A DNA stretch of 64,000 bases, from contig NZ_JAGISH010000017.1 in NCBI RefSeq assembly GCF_017813235.1, forward strand, positions 1 through 64,000, in the 5' to 3' direction. Source of the stretch: Sagittula salina. Lineage in GTDB: Bacteria > Pseudomonadota > Alphaproteobacteria > Rhodobacterales > Rhodobacteraceae. The notes beneath the pieces were generated by a model. That model saw only the letters and a program-made list of their open reading frames with translations, did not search any database and had not been told where the DNA came from. The position numbers and the translations under genes were made by a program. Shown in pieces: positions 51,069 to 59,963 of the stretch; within the stretch, counting starts at the first letter, position 1; each line of letters opens with the position of its first letter.

Positions 51069-51420
51069 CGTCTCGCGCACGGCCCGAGAGGATCTTCGGA
51101 CCATCTACCGCCATCTCGTGAACGTGCAGCATACGCAGTTCGGTCATGGCCTTGCGGCGGCGGAGAAGCTGGCCACCGACCGATTGGCGACGATTCGCAG
51201 GAACGCGTAACGCCTGGCTCGCGCGCCGTTTCGCGGCACGCATCACGACCTCGGCAGTTCGCACTGTCAGCACGTCACCAAAGACCGCGCAATCTACTGG
51301 TTCACGCTGAACGAGGCGGCAGAGGTGCTGCGCGTTGAGGCGATATTCTTCGGCGGGCAGGATCATGCGGGCAGGATGTTCGCTCGGTTGACGGTGGAGG
51401 ATGAGGGAGAGGCCCGCTAG
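51052..51420 (+). pseudogene. parE: ParE-like toxin with a premature stop
   Basis: From TTG 51052 the frame reads AWKVDVSRTAREDLRTIYRH through TDRLATIRRNA, then taa (51208-51210), then directly on in the same frame as RLARAPFRGTHHDLGSSHCQ, AIYWFTLNEAAEVLRVEAIF to a stop at 51418. One G-to-T change (gaa, Glu, to taa) explains the break, as ParE proteins have RxAERL here. Without its second half the gyrase-poisoning toxin should be inactive unless the stop is read through. Confidence 0.8.
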
Positions 51421-51437
51421 GGCCCCTCCCGGAGAGT

Positions 51438-52736
51438 TCAGCGCGCGGCCTGCTCGAAGCGGCGCAGCAGCGGATTGCCACGCTCGACGGCGGAATCCAT
51501 CGCTTCCTGTGCGGTCTTGTCGCCTGCCCAAACGGCCTCCAGTTCCTCGTCGATGATCGTGCGGATCTGGTCGAAGGACCCGAGGCGCAGGCCCTTGGAG
51601 TTCTCGGTCGGCTCGTGGGCGGTCATCTGCTTCACCGCGACATCGGTGCCGGGGTTCGCCTCGTAGAAGCCCTGTTCGCGCGTCAGGTCCGCTGCGGCCT
51701 GCGTGATCGGCAGGTAGCCGGTATCCTGGTGCCACCTGGCCTGGATCTCCGGCGAAGAGAGGAAGTTCAGGAACTCCGCCACACCGGCGTATTCCTCGTC
51801 GGACTGGCCTTCCATGACCCACAGAGACGCGCCGCCGATGATGGTGTTCTGCGGCGTCTCGGTCAGCGCCGCCCAGTAGGGCAGCGGGCGCACGCCAAAG
51901 TCGAAGTCGGCCTCTGCCTTGATGCCGGCGTAGCCGGCGGAGCTTTCGGTGAACAGGGCGCATTCGCCGCCGCGGAAGTTGGCGCCGCCCTCGTTGCGGC
52001 GACCGGCGTAGACGAACTTGCCGTCCTTCGCCCAGTCCCCCATGGCCTGGATGTGCTTGACCTGCGGCTCGGCGTTGAAGACGAGCTCCGTGTCGGTTCC
52101 CTCGAAACCGTTAGCCTTCGTGGCGAATGGCACATCGTGGTAGGCGGAAAAGTTCTCCAGGTGGATCCAGCTCTGCCATGCGGTGGTCATGGGGCAGGAC
52201 ACGCCCGCGTCCTTCAGCTGCGTCAGCACGTCGCTCACCTGTTCCCAGGTCGACAGGTCCACGTCGGCGTCGATGCCTGCTTCGGTCAGCATGTCGCGGT
52301 TGACCCACAGCACCGGTGTGGAGGAGTTGAAGGGCAGCGACAGCATGTTGCCGTCGGCAGAGGTGTAGTAGCCCTTGACCGCGCCGATGTACTGCGACTG
52401 GTCGAAACCGTCGCCCATCACTTCGAAGACCGGCTTTATGGCGCCCTTGGCGCCCATCATCGTGGCGGTGCCCACTTCGAAGACCATCAGGATGTCGGGC
52501 TGCTCGCCCGCGCGGAAGGCCGCGATGCCGGCGTTCAGCGTTTCGGAATAGTTGCCCTTGTGGGTGGCGACGACCGTGTAGTCGGACTGGCCTTCGTTGA
52601 AGGTCTTGACCTGTTCGTCGACCAGTTCGCCGAGGCGGCCGGTGAAGGCGTGCCAGAACTGGATTTCAGTCTGCGCCATGGCGGGCGCGGCCGAAAGGAT
52701 GGCGGCAGAGGCCATCAGGATCCGGGACAGTTTCAT
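51438..52736 (-). CDS. ugpB: sn-Glycerol-3-phosphate-binding periplasmic protein
   Basis: A 432-residue binding protein with a Sec signal ending PAMAQ. It closely follows UgpB: IQFWHAFTGRLGELVDEQV, VVATHKGNYSETLNAGIAAF, DILMVFEVGTATMMGAKGAI and LPFNSSTPVLWVNRD. It binds glycerol-3-phosphate or glycerophosphodiesters. Start at 52736 has ggaggag upstream. First gene of the ugp set; the rest lies beyond the parDE insertion. Confidence 0.93.
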   Translation of the reverse strand: MKLSRILMASAAILSAAPAMAQTEIQFWHAFTGRLGELVDEQVKTFNEGQSDYTVVATHKGNYSETLNAGIAAFRAGEQPDILMVFEVGTATMMGAKGAIKPVFEVMGDGFDQSQYIGAVKGYYTSADGNMLSLPFNSSTPVLWVNRDMLTEAGIDADVDLSTWEQVSDVLTQLKDAGVSCPMTTAWQSWIHLENFSAYHDVPFATKANGFEGTDTELVFNAEPQVKHIQAMGDWAKDGKFVYAGRRNEGGANFRGGECALFTESSAGYAGIKAEADFDFGVRPLPYWAALTETPQNTIIGGASLWVMEGQSDEEYAGVAEFLNFLSSPEIQARWHQDTGYLPITQAAADLTREQGFYEANPGTDVAVKQMTAHEPTENSKGLRLGSFDQIRTIIDEELEAVWAGDKTAQEAMDSAVERGNPLLRRFEQAAR

Positions 52737-52768
52737 GGGGATTCTCCTCCGAGTCGGTTGGGTAAGAA

Positions 52769-52785
52769 GGACGGTTTCACCGTCC
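52769..52785 (-). terminator. Hairpin between the HAD gene and ugpB
   Basis: ggacggt and accgtcc pair perfectly over 7 bp with a three-base loop. On the minus strand the stem is followed by ttctt, a short U-rich stretch. It may end the phn/HAD transcript or attenuate read-through into ugpB. Confidence 0.45.
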
Positions 52786-52831
52786 GGAACAGGCGCGTTG
52801 TGCCCGCGCTTGATGAAAGCCGTGTGACGGT

Positions 52832-53731
52832 TCATGGCCGCGTCACGATGACGTTGGGGACGATACCCGCGGTCTGGATCGCGGCATGGGCATCCCCCTC
52901 CGCAAAGAAGCCGTAGCCCGCCACCAGCGCCGAATGGATGCCGGCCGCCTGCGCGCCGAGGATGTCGGTATGCAGGCTGTCGCCCACCATCAGGATGCGG
53001 TGCTTTGGCGGCATGGGGGCAAGGCGGGTAAACGCCAGGTCGAAAATGTTGCCGAAGGGCTTGCCGAAGAATTCCGGCACCACGCCGGTGCGATCCGCCA
53101 ACCGATGCGCGAAATGCCCCGGCTCGATGGAGAACCCGGTTTCGCGTGGGGCGACGATGTCGGGATTGCCCACCAGAACCGGGCGCGGCCGGGCGGTCAG
53201 CGCATCCTCCAGCAGGGTCTGGCGTTCCTCCGTCCACGCGGCAGAGCCGATCATCAGCACGCCGTCCACCTGCGCATAAGGCGCCGGGTCCTCCTCGAGG
53301 TAGGTCAGGTCCAACCCTTCGAGGTCGCGCAGCCCCGTGGCGCGGGTGGCCATAAGCCCCCAGTGCAGCCCCTCGCGGCCCTTCAGCCCTTCCAGCAGCG
53401 TGCGGCGGCTGGTGACCACGTCCTCCGCCGCGAAGTCGTATCCGAGGCGGGTATATTTCTCCATCAGCGCCGCGTGCGGAAAGCCCGCCGCGTTCGAGAC
53501 GATCAGCACCCGCTTGCCGAGGGCGCGCAGGTCACTGATCCGCTCCGCCACGCCCTCGATCGCGGTTTCACCGATGTTCAGCACACCGAAGGCATCCAGC
53601 AGGAAGGCGTCGTAAACCGCAGCGACATCCGCCAGCGTGCGTGCAATGATGGACGAGGCCCCCTGCGCCACCGTCCCGGGCAGGCGGTGGCGCACCGTTT
53701 CGTAGGCGGCAAAAGCCGTCTCCAGCGACAT
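52832..53731 (-). CDS. HAD-superfamily (class IIA, NagD-like) phosphatase
   Basis: A 299-residue hydrolase. Motif I is DAFLLDAFGVLNIGETAIEG (nucleophile and acid Asp, though the usual DxDGxL is DAFGVL). Motif II is LIVSNAAG, and motifs III/IV are LVGNPDIVAPRE and ILMVGDSLHTDILGAQAAG. It matches the HAD-IIA subgroup seen next to organophosphate importers. Probably removes phosphate from an imported glycerol- or nucleotide-type ester. Start at 53731 gives the normal length. The gene is two bases from the phnE2 stop, in one operon. Confidence 0.85.
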   Translation of the reverse strand: MSLETAFAAYETVRHRLPGTVAQGASSIIARTLADVAAVYDAFLLDAFGVLNIGETAIEGVAERISDLRALGKRVLIVSNAAGFPHAALMEKYTRLGYDFAAEDVVTSRRTLLEGLKGREGLHWGLMATRATGLRDLEGLDLTYLEEDPAPYAQVDGVLMIGSAAWTEERQTLLEDALTARPRPVLVGNPDIVAPRETGFSIEPGHFAHRLADRTGVVPEFFGKPFGNIFDLAFTRLAPMPPKHRILMVGDSLHTDILGAQAAGIHSALVAGYGFFAEGDAHAAIQTAGIVPNVIVTRP

Positions 53732-53733
53732 GC

Positions 53734-54549
53734 TCAAATGATCGCTCCCCTGACTTTGGCCGATACCCATTCAGAGATCACCACGGCGGCGAGGATCACC
53801 AGCAGGATCAGCGAGACCTGCGGCCAGGCCAGCACGTTCAGCGAGCTTTGCAGCTGCAACCCGATGCCGCCCGCGCCGACGAGCCCCAACACCGTGCTCT
53901 CGCGAATGTTGATGTCCCAGCGGAACACCGCGACGCCCGCCAGCGCGGGCAGGATCTGCGGCACGATGCCGTAAACCATGACCTGCCAGCGCGAGGCGCC
54001 GGTGGCGGTGATCGCCTCCACCTGGCTATGGTCGATCTCCTCGATGGCCTCATAGATCAGCTTTGCGCAGAAGCCGACCGAGCGGATGGCGATGGCAACC
54101 ACCCCGGCAAAGACCCCCGGCCCGATGATGGCGATCAGCAGCAGCGCCCAGATCAGCGAGTTGATCGAGCGCGTCGAGACGATCACCAGCAGCGCCAGCG
54201 GGCGCGCCGCCAGCCGCGACGGCGTGGTATTGCGTGCCGCCAGAAAGGCCACCGGGATGGCCAGCACCAGCGCGATCAGCGTGCCCAGTGTGGCGATGTT
54301 CAACGTGTCCCAGATCGGGCGGCCGAGCTGGGCGATGTATTCCCAGCGCGGCGGCGTGGCGCGGTCCCAGATGTCGCCCGCGATGCGCGGCGCGTCCCAG
54401 ACGAAAAACCACGTCGTCGCCTCCGAGATCCGCTGCCAGCAGAAGACAAAGACCGCCAGCCCGATGAGCCAGCCGATCCAGTGCACGAGGCTCTGCTTTG
54501 TGGTGCGGCGATGCCAGACCTGCTGGCCGTTTTCAGAAAGCACCGGCAT
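53734..54549 (-). CDS. phnE: Phosphonate-type ABC transporter permease (second PhnE)
   Basis: A 271-residue permease of the PhnE family with about six membrane segments. The loop EEIDHSQVEAITATGASRWQ and the end [20 protein letters not shown] are typical. ATG at 54549 shares a base with the preceding stop. The paired permeases are usual for PhnCDE1E2 importers of phosphonates, phosphite or phosphate esters. Confidence 0.9.
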   Translation of the reverse strand: MPVLSENGQQVWHRRTTKQSLVHWIGWLIGLAVFVFCWQRISEATTWFFVWDAPRIAGDIWDRATPPRWEYIAQLGRPIWDTLNIATLGTLIALVLAIPVAFLAARNTTPSRLAARPLALLVIVSTRSINSLIWALLLIAIIGPGVFAGVVAIAIRSVGFCAKLIYEAIEEIDHSQVEAITATGASRWQVMVYGIVPQILPALAGVAVFRWDINIRESTVLGLVGAGGIGLQLQSSLNVLAWPQVSLILLVILAAVVISEWVSAKVRGAII

Positions 54550-55364
54550 CACTGAACCCTCGCGCGGATCACGCCGGAGAGGTACTCCAGCCCCATGACG
54601 ATCCCGATGATCAGGATCAGGATCGCAGCCGCCGTGTCATATTCGTAGCGATCAAATGCGGTGTTCAACGTCGCCCCGATACCGCCCGCGCCGACCAGCC
54701 CGAGGATGGCGCTTTCGCGGAAGTTGATGTCGATGCGGTACATCGACAGTCCCACAAGGCGCGGCATCACCTGCGGCTGCACGCCGTAGTTGATCCATTG
54801 CAGCCAGCGCGCGCCAGAGGCCCGGATCGCTTCCGCCTGCACGCGGTCCATGGCCTCGATGTCCTCGGCCAGCAGCTTCGACAGGAAGCCGATGGTGGCA
54901 AAACTCAGGGTCAGGAAGCCGGCCAGCGGGCCAAAGCCGAAGATCGCCACCAGCAGGATCGCCACGATGATCTCCTGCAGCGCGCGGGAAATGGCGATGA
55001 TCGCACGGCAGATCACGTAGACGGGCAGGGGGGCGATATTGCGCGCCGCCCCCAGTCCGATGGGGATGGATATGGCGATCCCTACAACGGAGGCGGCCAC
55101 CGTCATGATTATGCTTTCCGCCAGCCCGTCCCAGATGTCCGACCAGCGGGTCAGGAAATCCGGGTGCGTGAAGGCCAGCACGAACTGCCAGCCACGGTCG
55201 AGGCCTTCGTAGACGCGGCCCCAGTCCACCGGAATGGAGGAAACCGCAGCCACAAGGTAAAGCGCAAAGCCCGCGATCAGCCCCCAGCGCAGCGTCTTGT
55301 GGCGAATAAGCGGCGGCTTGCGCCAGCCGCGTCCCAGCATGTCGTCCAGTTCACGATGGCTCAT
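54549..55364 (-). CDS. phnE: Phosphonate-type ABC transporter permease (first PhnE)
   Basis: A 271-residue permease, related to its downstream neighbour, with [20 protein letters not shown] as the ATPase-contact loop and [20 protein letters not shown] near the end. Overlaps phnC by four bases. The two PhnE proteins form the heterodimeric channel. Confidence 0.9.
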   Translation of the reverse strand: MSHRELDDMLGRGWRKPPLIRHKTLRWGLIAGFALYLVAAVSSIPVDWGRVYEGLDRGWQFVLAFTHPDFLTRWSDIWDGLAESIIMTVAASVVGIAISIPIGLGAARNIAPLPVYVICRAIIAISRALQEIIVAILLVAIFGFGPLAGFLTLSFATIGFLSKLLAEDIEAMDRVQAEAIRASGARWLQWINYGVQPQVMPRLVGLSMYRIDINFRESAILGLVGAGGIGATLNTAFDRYEYDTAAAILILIIGIVMGLEYLSGVIRARVQ

Positions 55365-56206
55365 TCCGCCGCCTCCGGCTTCCCGGCCTCTGCGTCCGGC
55401 GCAGGCGCGGATTTAATCGTCACCTCAGGGTCGGACTCGGCGTCGTCCTTCTGGATCGTCGCCTCCCAGTCCTCTTTGCCGTAGATCTCGGTCAGCTTGT
55501 CCGGGGTCAGCCCGGTCGGCCCGCCGTCGTACACGATTTCTCCGAACCGCAGGCCGACCACGCGGGGCACGAACATCTGCGCCAGCGCCACGTCGTGAAT
55601 GTTGATGATCGCCGCCAGCCCGCGCTCGGCGCAAAGCTCGCAGATCAGCCGCATGATCTGGCGCGAGGTCTTGGGGTCCAGAGAAGCGGTCGGTTCGTCC
55701 ACCAGCAAAAGCTTGGGCTGCTGGATCAGGGCCCGGCAGATGCCGACGCGCTGGCGCTGGCCACCGGACAGCTCGTCCGCGCGCTTGTCGGCCATGTGCA
55801 GCAGGCCAACGCGATCCAGGAGGCGGAAAGCCTCGTCGACGTCCTTCTGGGGGTAACGGCGCAGGAACGACCGCCAGAAGCCGACGTAGCCCAGCCGCCC
55901 GGACAGAACGTTCTCCATCACCGTCAGCCGTTCCACCAGAGCGTATTCCTGAAAGATCATGCCCATCTCGCGCCGTGCCCGGCGCAACGCGCCCGAGCCG
56001 AACCCGGTCAGGTCGGTGCCGTCCAGCATAACCGCGCCGGAGGTCGGTTCCACCAGTCGGTTGATGCAGCGGATCATGGTGGACTTGCCCGCGCCCGAAG
56101 GCCCGATCAACGCCAGCACCTGCCCCGAAGGCACGTCGAGATCGATGCCCTTCAGGGCCATGTCGCCCGTCTTGTATGTCTTTGTCAGTTTTTCGAGGCG
56201 AAGCAT
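55361..56206 (-). CDS. phnC: Phosphonate-type ABC transporter ATP-binding protein
   Basis: A 281-residue ATPase with [58 protein letters not shown] and [16 protein letters not shown], all characteristic of PhnC. A C-terminal extension (about 30 residues, Asp/Ala/Glu-rich) is not typical. It follows phnD with a hairpin between. Confidence 0.92.
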   Translation of the reverse strand: MLRLEKLTKTYKTGDMALKGIDLDVPSGQVLALIGPSGAGKSTMIRCINRLVEPTSGAVMLDGTDLTGFGSGALRRARREMGMIFQEYALVERLTVMENVLSGRLGYVGFWRSFLRRYPQKDVDEAFRLLDRVGLLHMADKRADELSGGQRQRVGICRALIQQPKLLLVDEPTASLDPKTSRQIMRLICELCAERGLAAIINIHDVALAQMFVPRVVGLRFGEIVYDGGPTGLTPDKLTEIYGKEDWEATIQKDDAESDPEVTIKSAPAPDAEAGKPEAAE

Positions 56207-56227
56207 GTGCGTTCCCCATGGCGAAGG

Positions 56228-56253
56228 GGACGAGGCGCCCGCGCGCCCCGTCC
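56228..56253 (-). terminator. Hairpin between phnD and phnC
   Basis: On the minus strand ggacggggcgc pairs with gcgcctcgtcc (one G-T pair), a stem of about 11 bp with a four-base loop. As with the other importers, it directly follows the binding-protein gene. Confidence 0.55.
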
Positions 56254-56273
56254 GAAGGTGTCAGGAAGCAGGC

Positions 56274-57242
56274 TCACTCGCAGGCGTAGGACACGCCATT
56301 GGCGGTATCGATCTTGCGGATCACGTCCCAGAAGTCCTTGTAGTTCATCTCGATGAACTGCGCTTCGTTCGACTTGGAGAACTCTTCCTCAAGCGAAGAC
56401 CCTTCCCACGGGAAGGTGAAGAACGCGTCGCGGATCTGCTCCTGCAGCTCGGGCTTGAGGTTGTAGACCACGCCGAAACCGGTAGTCGGGAAAGTCTGCG
56501 ATTTGTAGATCGAGGTCACCTGATCTTCGGTGATCACCTCGCGGTCCAGCATCCGGTGCATCACCGAATTGGCTATGGCCGCCGCCGGGTAATCCTTGTT
56601 CGCGACGCCAAGGATCGAATTGTCGTGCTTGCCGGAGAAGACGGGTTCAAAGTCTTTCTCCGCCTCCATCGCGTAGTCCGCTTTCAGGATGGCCGAGGGT
56701 GCCTTGAATCCGGAGTTCGATGTCGGCGAGGTAAAGGCCATCTGCTTGCCCTTGATGTCCTCCACGCTCTCGATGCCGGAGCCGGGATAGGTGATGATCT
56801 CCATCTCGTAACCAAAGGCGCCGTCCGCGGAGGCCATGATGGTGAAGGGACGGAAGCCCGCGCAGTTCACCGCCAGAGGGTTCGACCCGGTGTTGAAGCC
56901 GGAGATATGCAGCCGGCCCGACCGCATCGCCTCGATCTGGGCGGCGTTGTTCTGCACGGGGAAGAACATCACGTCCCTGCCGGTCTTCTCTTCGAGGTAG
57001 TCGAGGAAGTCGGCCCATGCGGTCTTGTAGACGGCGGGGTCTTCGACGGGCGTGTAGGCGAACACCAGCGTTTCGGGGTCGATCCACTGGCTTCCGTCGG
57101 TGGGGATGTCGGCCACGAGGTCTCCATCGGCGTCGCAGTAGCGCGCATCGAGGTCGCCATGCGGGCAGTCCTGTGCCAGTGCCGCCGTTCCCAGAAGCGC
57201 CGCGACCGAGGCCCCGAGCATCAGTTTGACAGTCTCTTTCAT
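56274..57242 (-). CDS. phnD: Phosphonate/organophosphate-binding periplasmic protein
   Basis: A 322-residue binding protein with a signal ending ALAQD. PhnD features include LVFAYTPVEDPAVYKTAWAD, FLDYLEEKTGRDVMFFPVQ, MRSGRLHISGFNTGSNPLAV and KQMAFTSPTSNSGFKAPSAI. The Cys in DCPHGDLDARYCDADG near the N-terminus is unusual for a PhnD. No C-P lyase genes are in the window, so the ligand may be a phosphate ester or phosphite rather than a phosphonate. Confidence 0.88.
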   Translation of the reverse strand: MKETVKLMLGASVAALLGTAALAQDCPHGDLDARYCDADGDLVADIPTDGSQWIDPETLVFAYTPVEDPAVYKTAWADFLDYLEEKTGRDVMFFPVQNNAAQIEAMRSGRLHISGFNTGSNPLAVNCAGFRPFTIMASADGAFGYEMEIITYPGSGIESVEDIKGKQMAFTSPTSNSGFKAPSAILKADYAMEAEKDFEPVFSGKHDNSILGVANKDYPAAAIANSVMHRMLDREVITEDQVTSIYKSQTFPTTGFGVVYNLKPELQEQIRDAFFTFPWEGSSLEEEFSKSNEAQFIEMNYKDFWDVIRKIDTANGVSYACE

Positions 57243-57290
57243 CTTTCTTTCCTCCCTTTGGTGCGGCTTTTTTCCGCGTTATGAGCTGTT

Positions 57291-58112
57291 TCAGTCTGCC
57301 AGAACGATTTCGACTCCTCCCGCCGTCAGCGCCCTGTGCAAGTCTGTTTCCGGTGCGCAGTCCACCACCACGCTGTCGAATTCATCCGGTCGGCCCACCA
57401 CGTTCAGGCCGCGCCGTCCGTATTTCTCCGCGTCGATCAGCAAATGGCGGCGCGCGGCGCGGGCCAGCATCAGGCGCTTGATCGCGGCGAAACCCGGCAC
57501 CGTCTCGGACGGACCCTCTGCCGTCAGGCCAGAGGCGCCAATCACGCAGCGGTCGACATAGTACCGGCCGAGGTAATCGAGCGTATCGGTGCCCGTCACG
57601 GCGGATTCCGCTGGCTGGTATTCTCCGGGACACAGGATCACCTGCTGCGTCCCCTGCGCCAGTGTCATGGCGACGGGGATGGAATTGGTGATGACGGTAC
57701 AGGGGGTCCCGCGGAGCGCCAGGGCGCGGGCGAACTGGATCGTGGTCGACCCTGAATCCACCATCAGCGTCTCGCCCTCCTGCACCAGCGCGGCGGCACG
57801 GCGACCGATGCGCTCGCGCTCACGCACGCGGGCGTGAGCGCGTTCGTCGAGACCGGGATAATGCCCCGGTGCCGCCGCCGAAGCGCCGCCATGCGCGCGG
57901 GCCACCAGCCCGTCGTCAGCCAACGCATCGAAATCGCGCCGCACCGTTTCGGTGGAGACGTTGAAGCTTTCTGCCAGTTCTGAAATCCGCACATGCGGCC
58001 TGAGCTTCAGTTCAAAGAGAATCCGCTCGCGCCGCTCTGCCTTGCGCAGGCGGGGCGCGGGTGCCTCGGGCTTGGCCCCGGGCCGGGCAGGTTCGAAACC
58101 GGATTGCGTCAT
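57291..58112 (-). CDS. DeoR-family transcriptional regulator
   Basis: A 273-residue regulator with an N-terminal winged HTH (RRERILFELKLRPHVRISEL, AESFNVSTETVRRDFDALAD) and a sugar-phosphate-sensing domain (TLMVDSGSTTIQFARALALR, VIGASGLTAEGPSE). Start at 58112 (MTQSGFEP) has aggacg upstream. It heads the phn-HAD-ugp array 48 bp before phnD. DeoR/GlpR relatives sense phosphorylated sugars or glycerol-3-phosphate, fitting organophosphate import. Confidence 0.88.
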   Translation of the reverse strand: MTQSGFEPARPGAKPEAPAPRLRKAERRERILFELKLRPHVRISELAESFNVSTETVRRDFDALADDGLVARAHGGASAAAPGHYPGLDERAHARVRERERIGRRAAALVQEGETLMVDSGSTTIQFARALALRGTPCTVITNSIPVAMTLAQGTQQVILCPGEYQPAESAVTGTDTLDYLGRYYVDRCVIGASGLTAEGPSETVPGFAAIKRLMLARAARRHLLIDAEKYGRRGLNVVGRPDEFDSVVVDCAPETDLHRALTAGGVEIVLAD

Positions 58113-58261
58113 CGGACGTCCTGACTCGCGTAGCACGGGCATGTTTGTGGTAAATCGAAAGATATACAATCATTTTTGTTGCATAAGTCACATATGAATG
58201 CAGACTTTTCCCTGAACCCCAATGTTTTGCACGCATGGGGAGTGAAAGGGTTCGGACGTAG

Positions 58262-59902
58262 GTGATCGGGTTTCTCATCCATCTCTCGGCGGCGGTGGCG
58301 CTGCTGCTCTGGGCGGTGCGGCTGGTCCGCACCGGGGTTGAACGTGCCTATCTCGGGCCGGTGCGGCAGAGTTTGCAGCGCCTTGGACACAGGCGGCTGA
58401 CTGCTGCCATGGGTGGCGCGCTGGCGGCCATGCTGATGCAGAGCGGTACAGCCGTGACCCTGATCATGAGCGGTTTCATCGCCACCGACGCGATCGCGCC
58501 TGCGGCGGCTCTGATGCTGATGGTGGGGGCAGAACTGGGATCCGCGCTGATGGCGCGGCTGCTGTTCCTGCCGATTCAGGGAGCGATCCCGCTCCTGCTT
58601 TTGGTGGGCGTCGTACTGAACTTCCGCCGGGGGCGTCACGCGGTCGAGCAGGCGGGTCGTATCCTCATCGGTCTGGCGCTGATCCTGCTGGCGCTCGGTA
58701 TGATCCGCAGCGCAACCACGCCCATCGCAGCCAACGACATAGTGCGCGCCATCGCCGCGTGGCTGTCGGGTGATCTGGTCAGCGCCTTCGCCCTTGGCGC
58801 ACTGCTGGCCTGGTCGATGCATTCGAGCCTCGCCGCAGTGCTGACCGTGGCCAGCTTTGCTGCCATCGGGCTGACCGCATGGCCGGTGGCGGCGGCGCTT
58901 GTGCTGGGCGCGAACCTCGGCGGGGCGGTGATCCCGGTGACGCTGCTGTCGGGCGCGGGGCGGCCGGTGCGGGCCGTCACCGGCGCCAATCTGATCGCAC
59001 GCGGAAGCCTCGCGGTGGCGGGGCTTGCCGCCCTGATCTGGGTTGGAAGTCCACCCGCGCCCGCCATGGGGCCGGGGGCTGGCGCCGTTACGCTGCACAT
59101 CGTCTTCAACGTCGCGGTTCTGCTGTTCACCCTGCCGTTGCCCGCGCCCCTGCTGCGGCTCGCGCAGGCCGTGGTGCACAGGGATGCCGAACCCGAACCG
59201 GACGACCTTAGCGCGCTCGATCCCGACGCGCTGGGCGATCCGCGTCTCGGTCTGGCCTGCGCCCGGCGCGAACTGATGCGCATGGGCGAGGCGGTGCAGG
59301 CCATGCTGCAACTGGTCAAACCGCTCTATCGCGCGTGGGACGCCCCGACCGAGGCGCGCATCCTGCGCTACGAGGAAGCCGTCGACCGGATGCATTTTGA
59401 CACAAAACTTTATATCTCGCGGTTGCGTGCGGGCGAGCTTTCGGATGGGCAATCGCGCCAGACGCTGGAACTGGTCGCCGTGGCGAACGGACTGGAAGAA
59501 GCGGCCGACCGCATTGCGGTGAACATGCTTGCCATTGCGCGGAAGATGCGTCGCCAGGCGGTCGCCTTCTCGGACGAGGGGCTGGCCGACCTTGAACAGT
59601 TGCACGACACAGTCTGCGCCAACGCCCAGTTGGCCATGGGGGTGCTGACCACCGGCAATCCCGACGACGCCCGTCAACTGGTGGCGCAGAAGGACAAGAT
59701 GCGCGGACTGGAGCAGCGCCTGCAGGAACGCCACCTGCAACGGTTGCAGGACCGCCGTTCCGACAGCGTGGCCAGCACCAACATGCATCAGGAAATCCTG
59801 CGCCTTCTGAAGCAGGTCAATACGTCGTTCAGCTACGCCGCCTACCCGATCCTCGAAGAAGCCGGCGCCTTTCTCGGCAGCCGCCTGACACGCAGCGCCT
59901 GA
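58262..59902 (+). CDS. Na/Pi cotransporter family protein with PhoU-like domain
   Basis: A 546-residue protein. The N-terminal ~310 residues contain membrane segments and the paired Na/Pi-cotransporter repeats: GGALAAMLMQSGTAVTLIMS and LLAWSMHSSLAAVLTVASFA (QS/SS-type motifs). The C-terminal ~200 residues are helical and PhoU-like (ARRELMRMGEAVQAMLQLVK, EEAADRIAVNMLAIARKMRR). It probably exports or imports phosphate with sodium. It begins with GTG at 58262. Divergent from the DeoR gene by 149 bp, matching the phosphate theme of the neighbours. Confidence 0.88.
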   Translation: MIGFLIHLSAAVALLLWAVRLVRTGVERAYLGPVRQSLQRLGHRRLTAAMGGALAAMLMQSGTAVTLIMSGFIATDAIAPAAALMLMVGAELGSALMARLLFLPIQGAIPLLLLVGVVLNFRRGRHAVEQAGRILIGLALILLALGMIRSATTPIAANDIVRAIAAWLSGDLVSAFALGALLAWSMHSSLAAVLTVASFAAIGLTAWPVAAALVLGANLGGAVIPVTLLSGAGRPVRAVTGANLIARGSLAVAGLAALIWVGSPPAPAMGPGAGAVTLHIVFNVAVLLFTLPLPAPLLRLAQAVVHRDAEPEPDDLSALDPDALGDPRLGLACARRELMRMGEAVQAMLQLVKPLYRAWDAPTEARILRYEEAVDRMHFDTKLYISRLRAGELSDGQSRQTLELVAVANGLEEAADRIAVNMLAIARKMRRQAVAFSDEGLADLEQLHDTVCANAQLAMGVLTTGNPDDARQLVAQKDKMRGLEQRLQERHLQRLQDRRSDSVASTNMHQEILRLLKQVNTSFSYAAYPILEEAGAFLGSRLTRSA

Positions 59903-59913
59903 TCGGCACGAAG

Positions 59914-59943
59914 AGCCCCCGGGGGCGGGTGCCTCCGGGGGCT
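59914..59943. terminator. Bidirectional terminator between convergent genes
   Basis: agcccccgg (59914-59922) and ccgggggct (59935-59943) are perfectly complementary. It lies between the Na/Pi transporter stop (59902) and the convergent dehydrogenase stop (59964), so it can serve both transcripts. Confidence 0.65.
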
Positions 59944-59963
59944 TGGTCAGCGTTCATTTCGGC

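Noticed and set aside
57243-58261. PHO boxes upstream of phnD and the Na/Pi gene
   Set aside because: No pair of CTGTCAT-like repeats at 11-bp spacing was found; only weak partial matches.
58109-59788. A 559-codon open frame antisense to the Na/Pi transporter
   Set aside because: Low-complexity Arg/His/Gln-rich translation, no ribosome site or domain; a shadow of the real gene.
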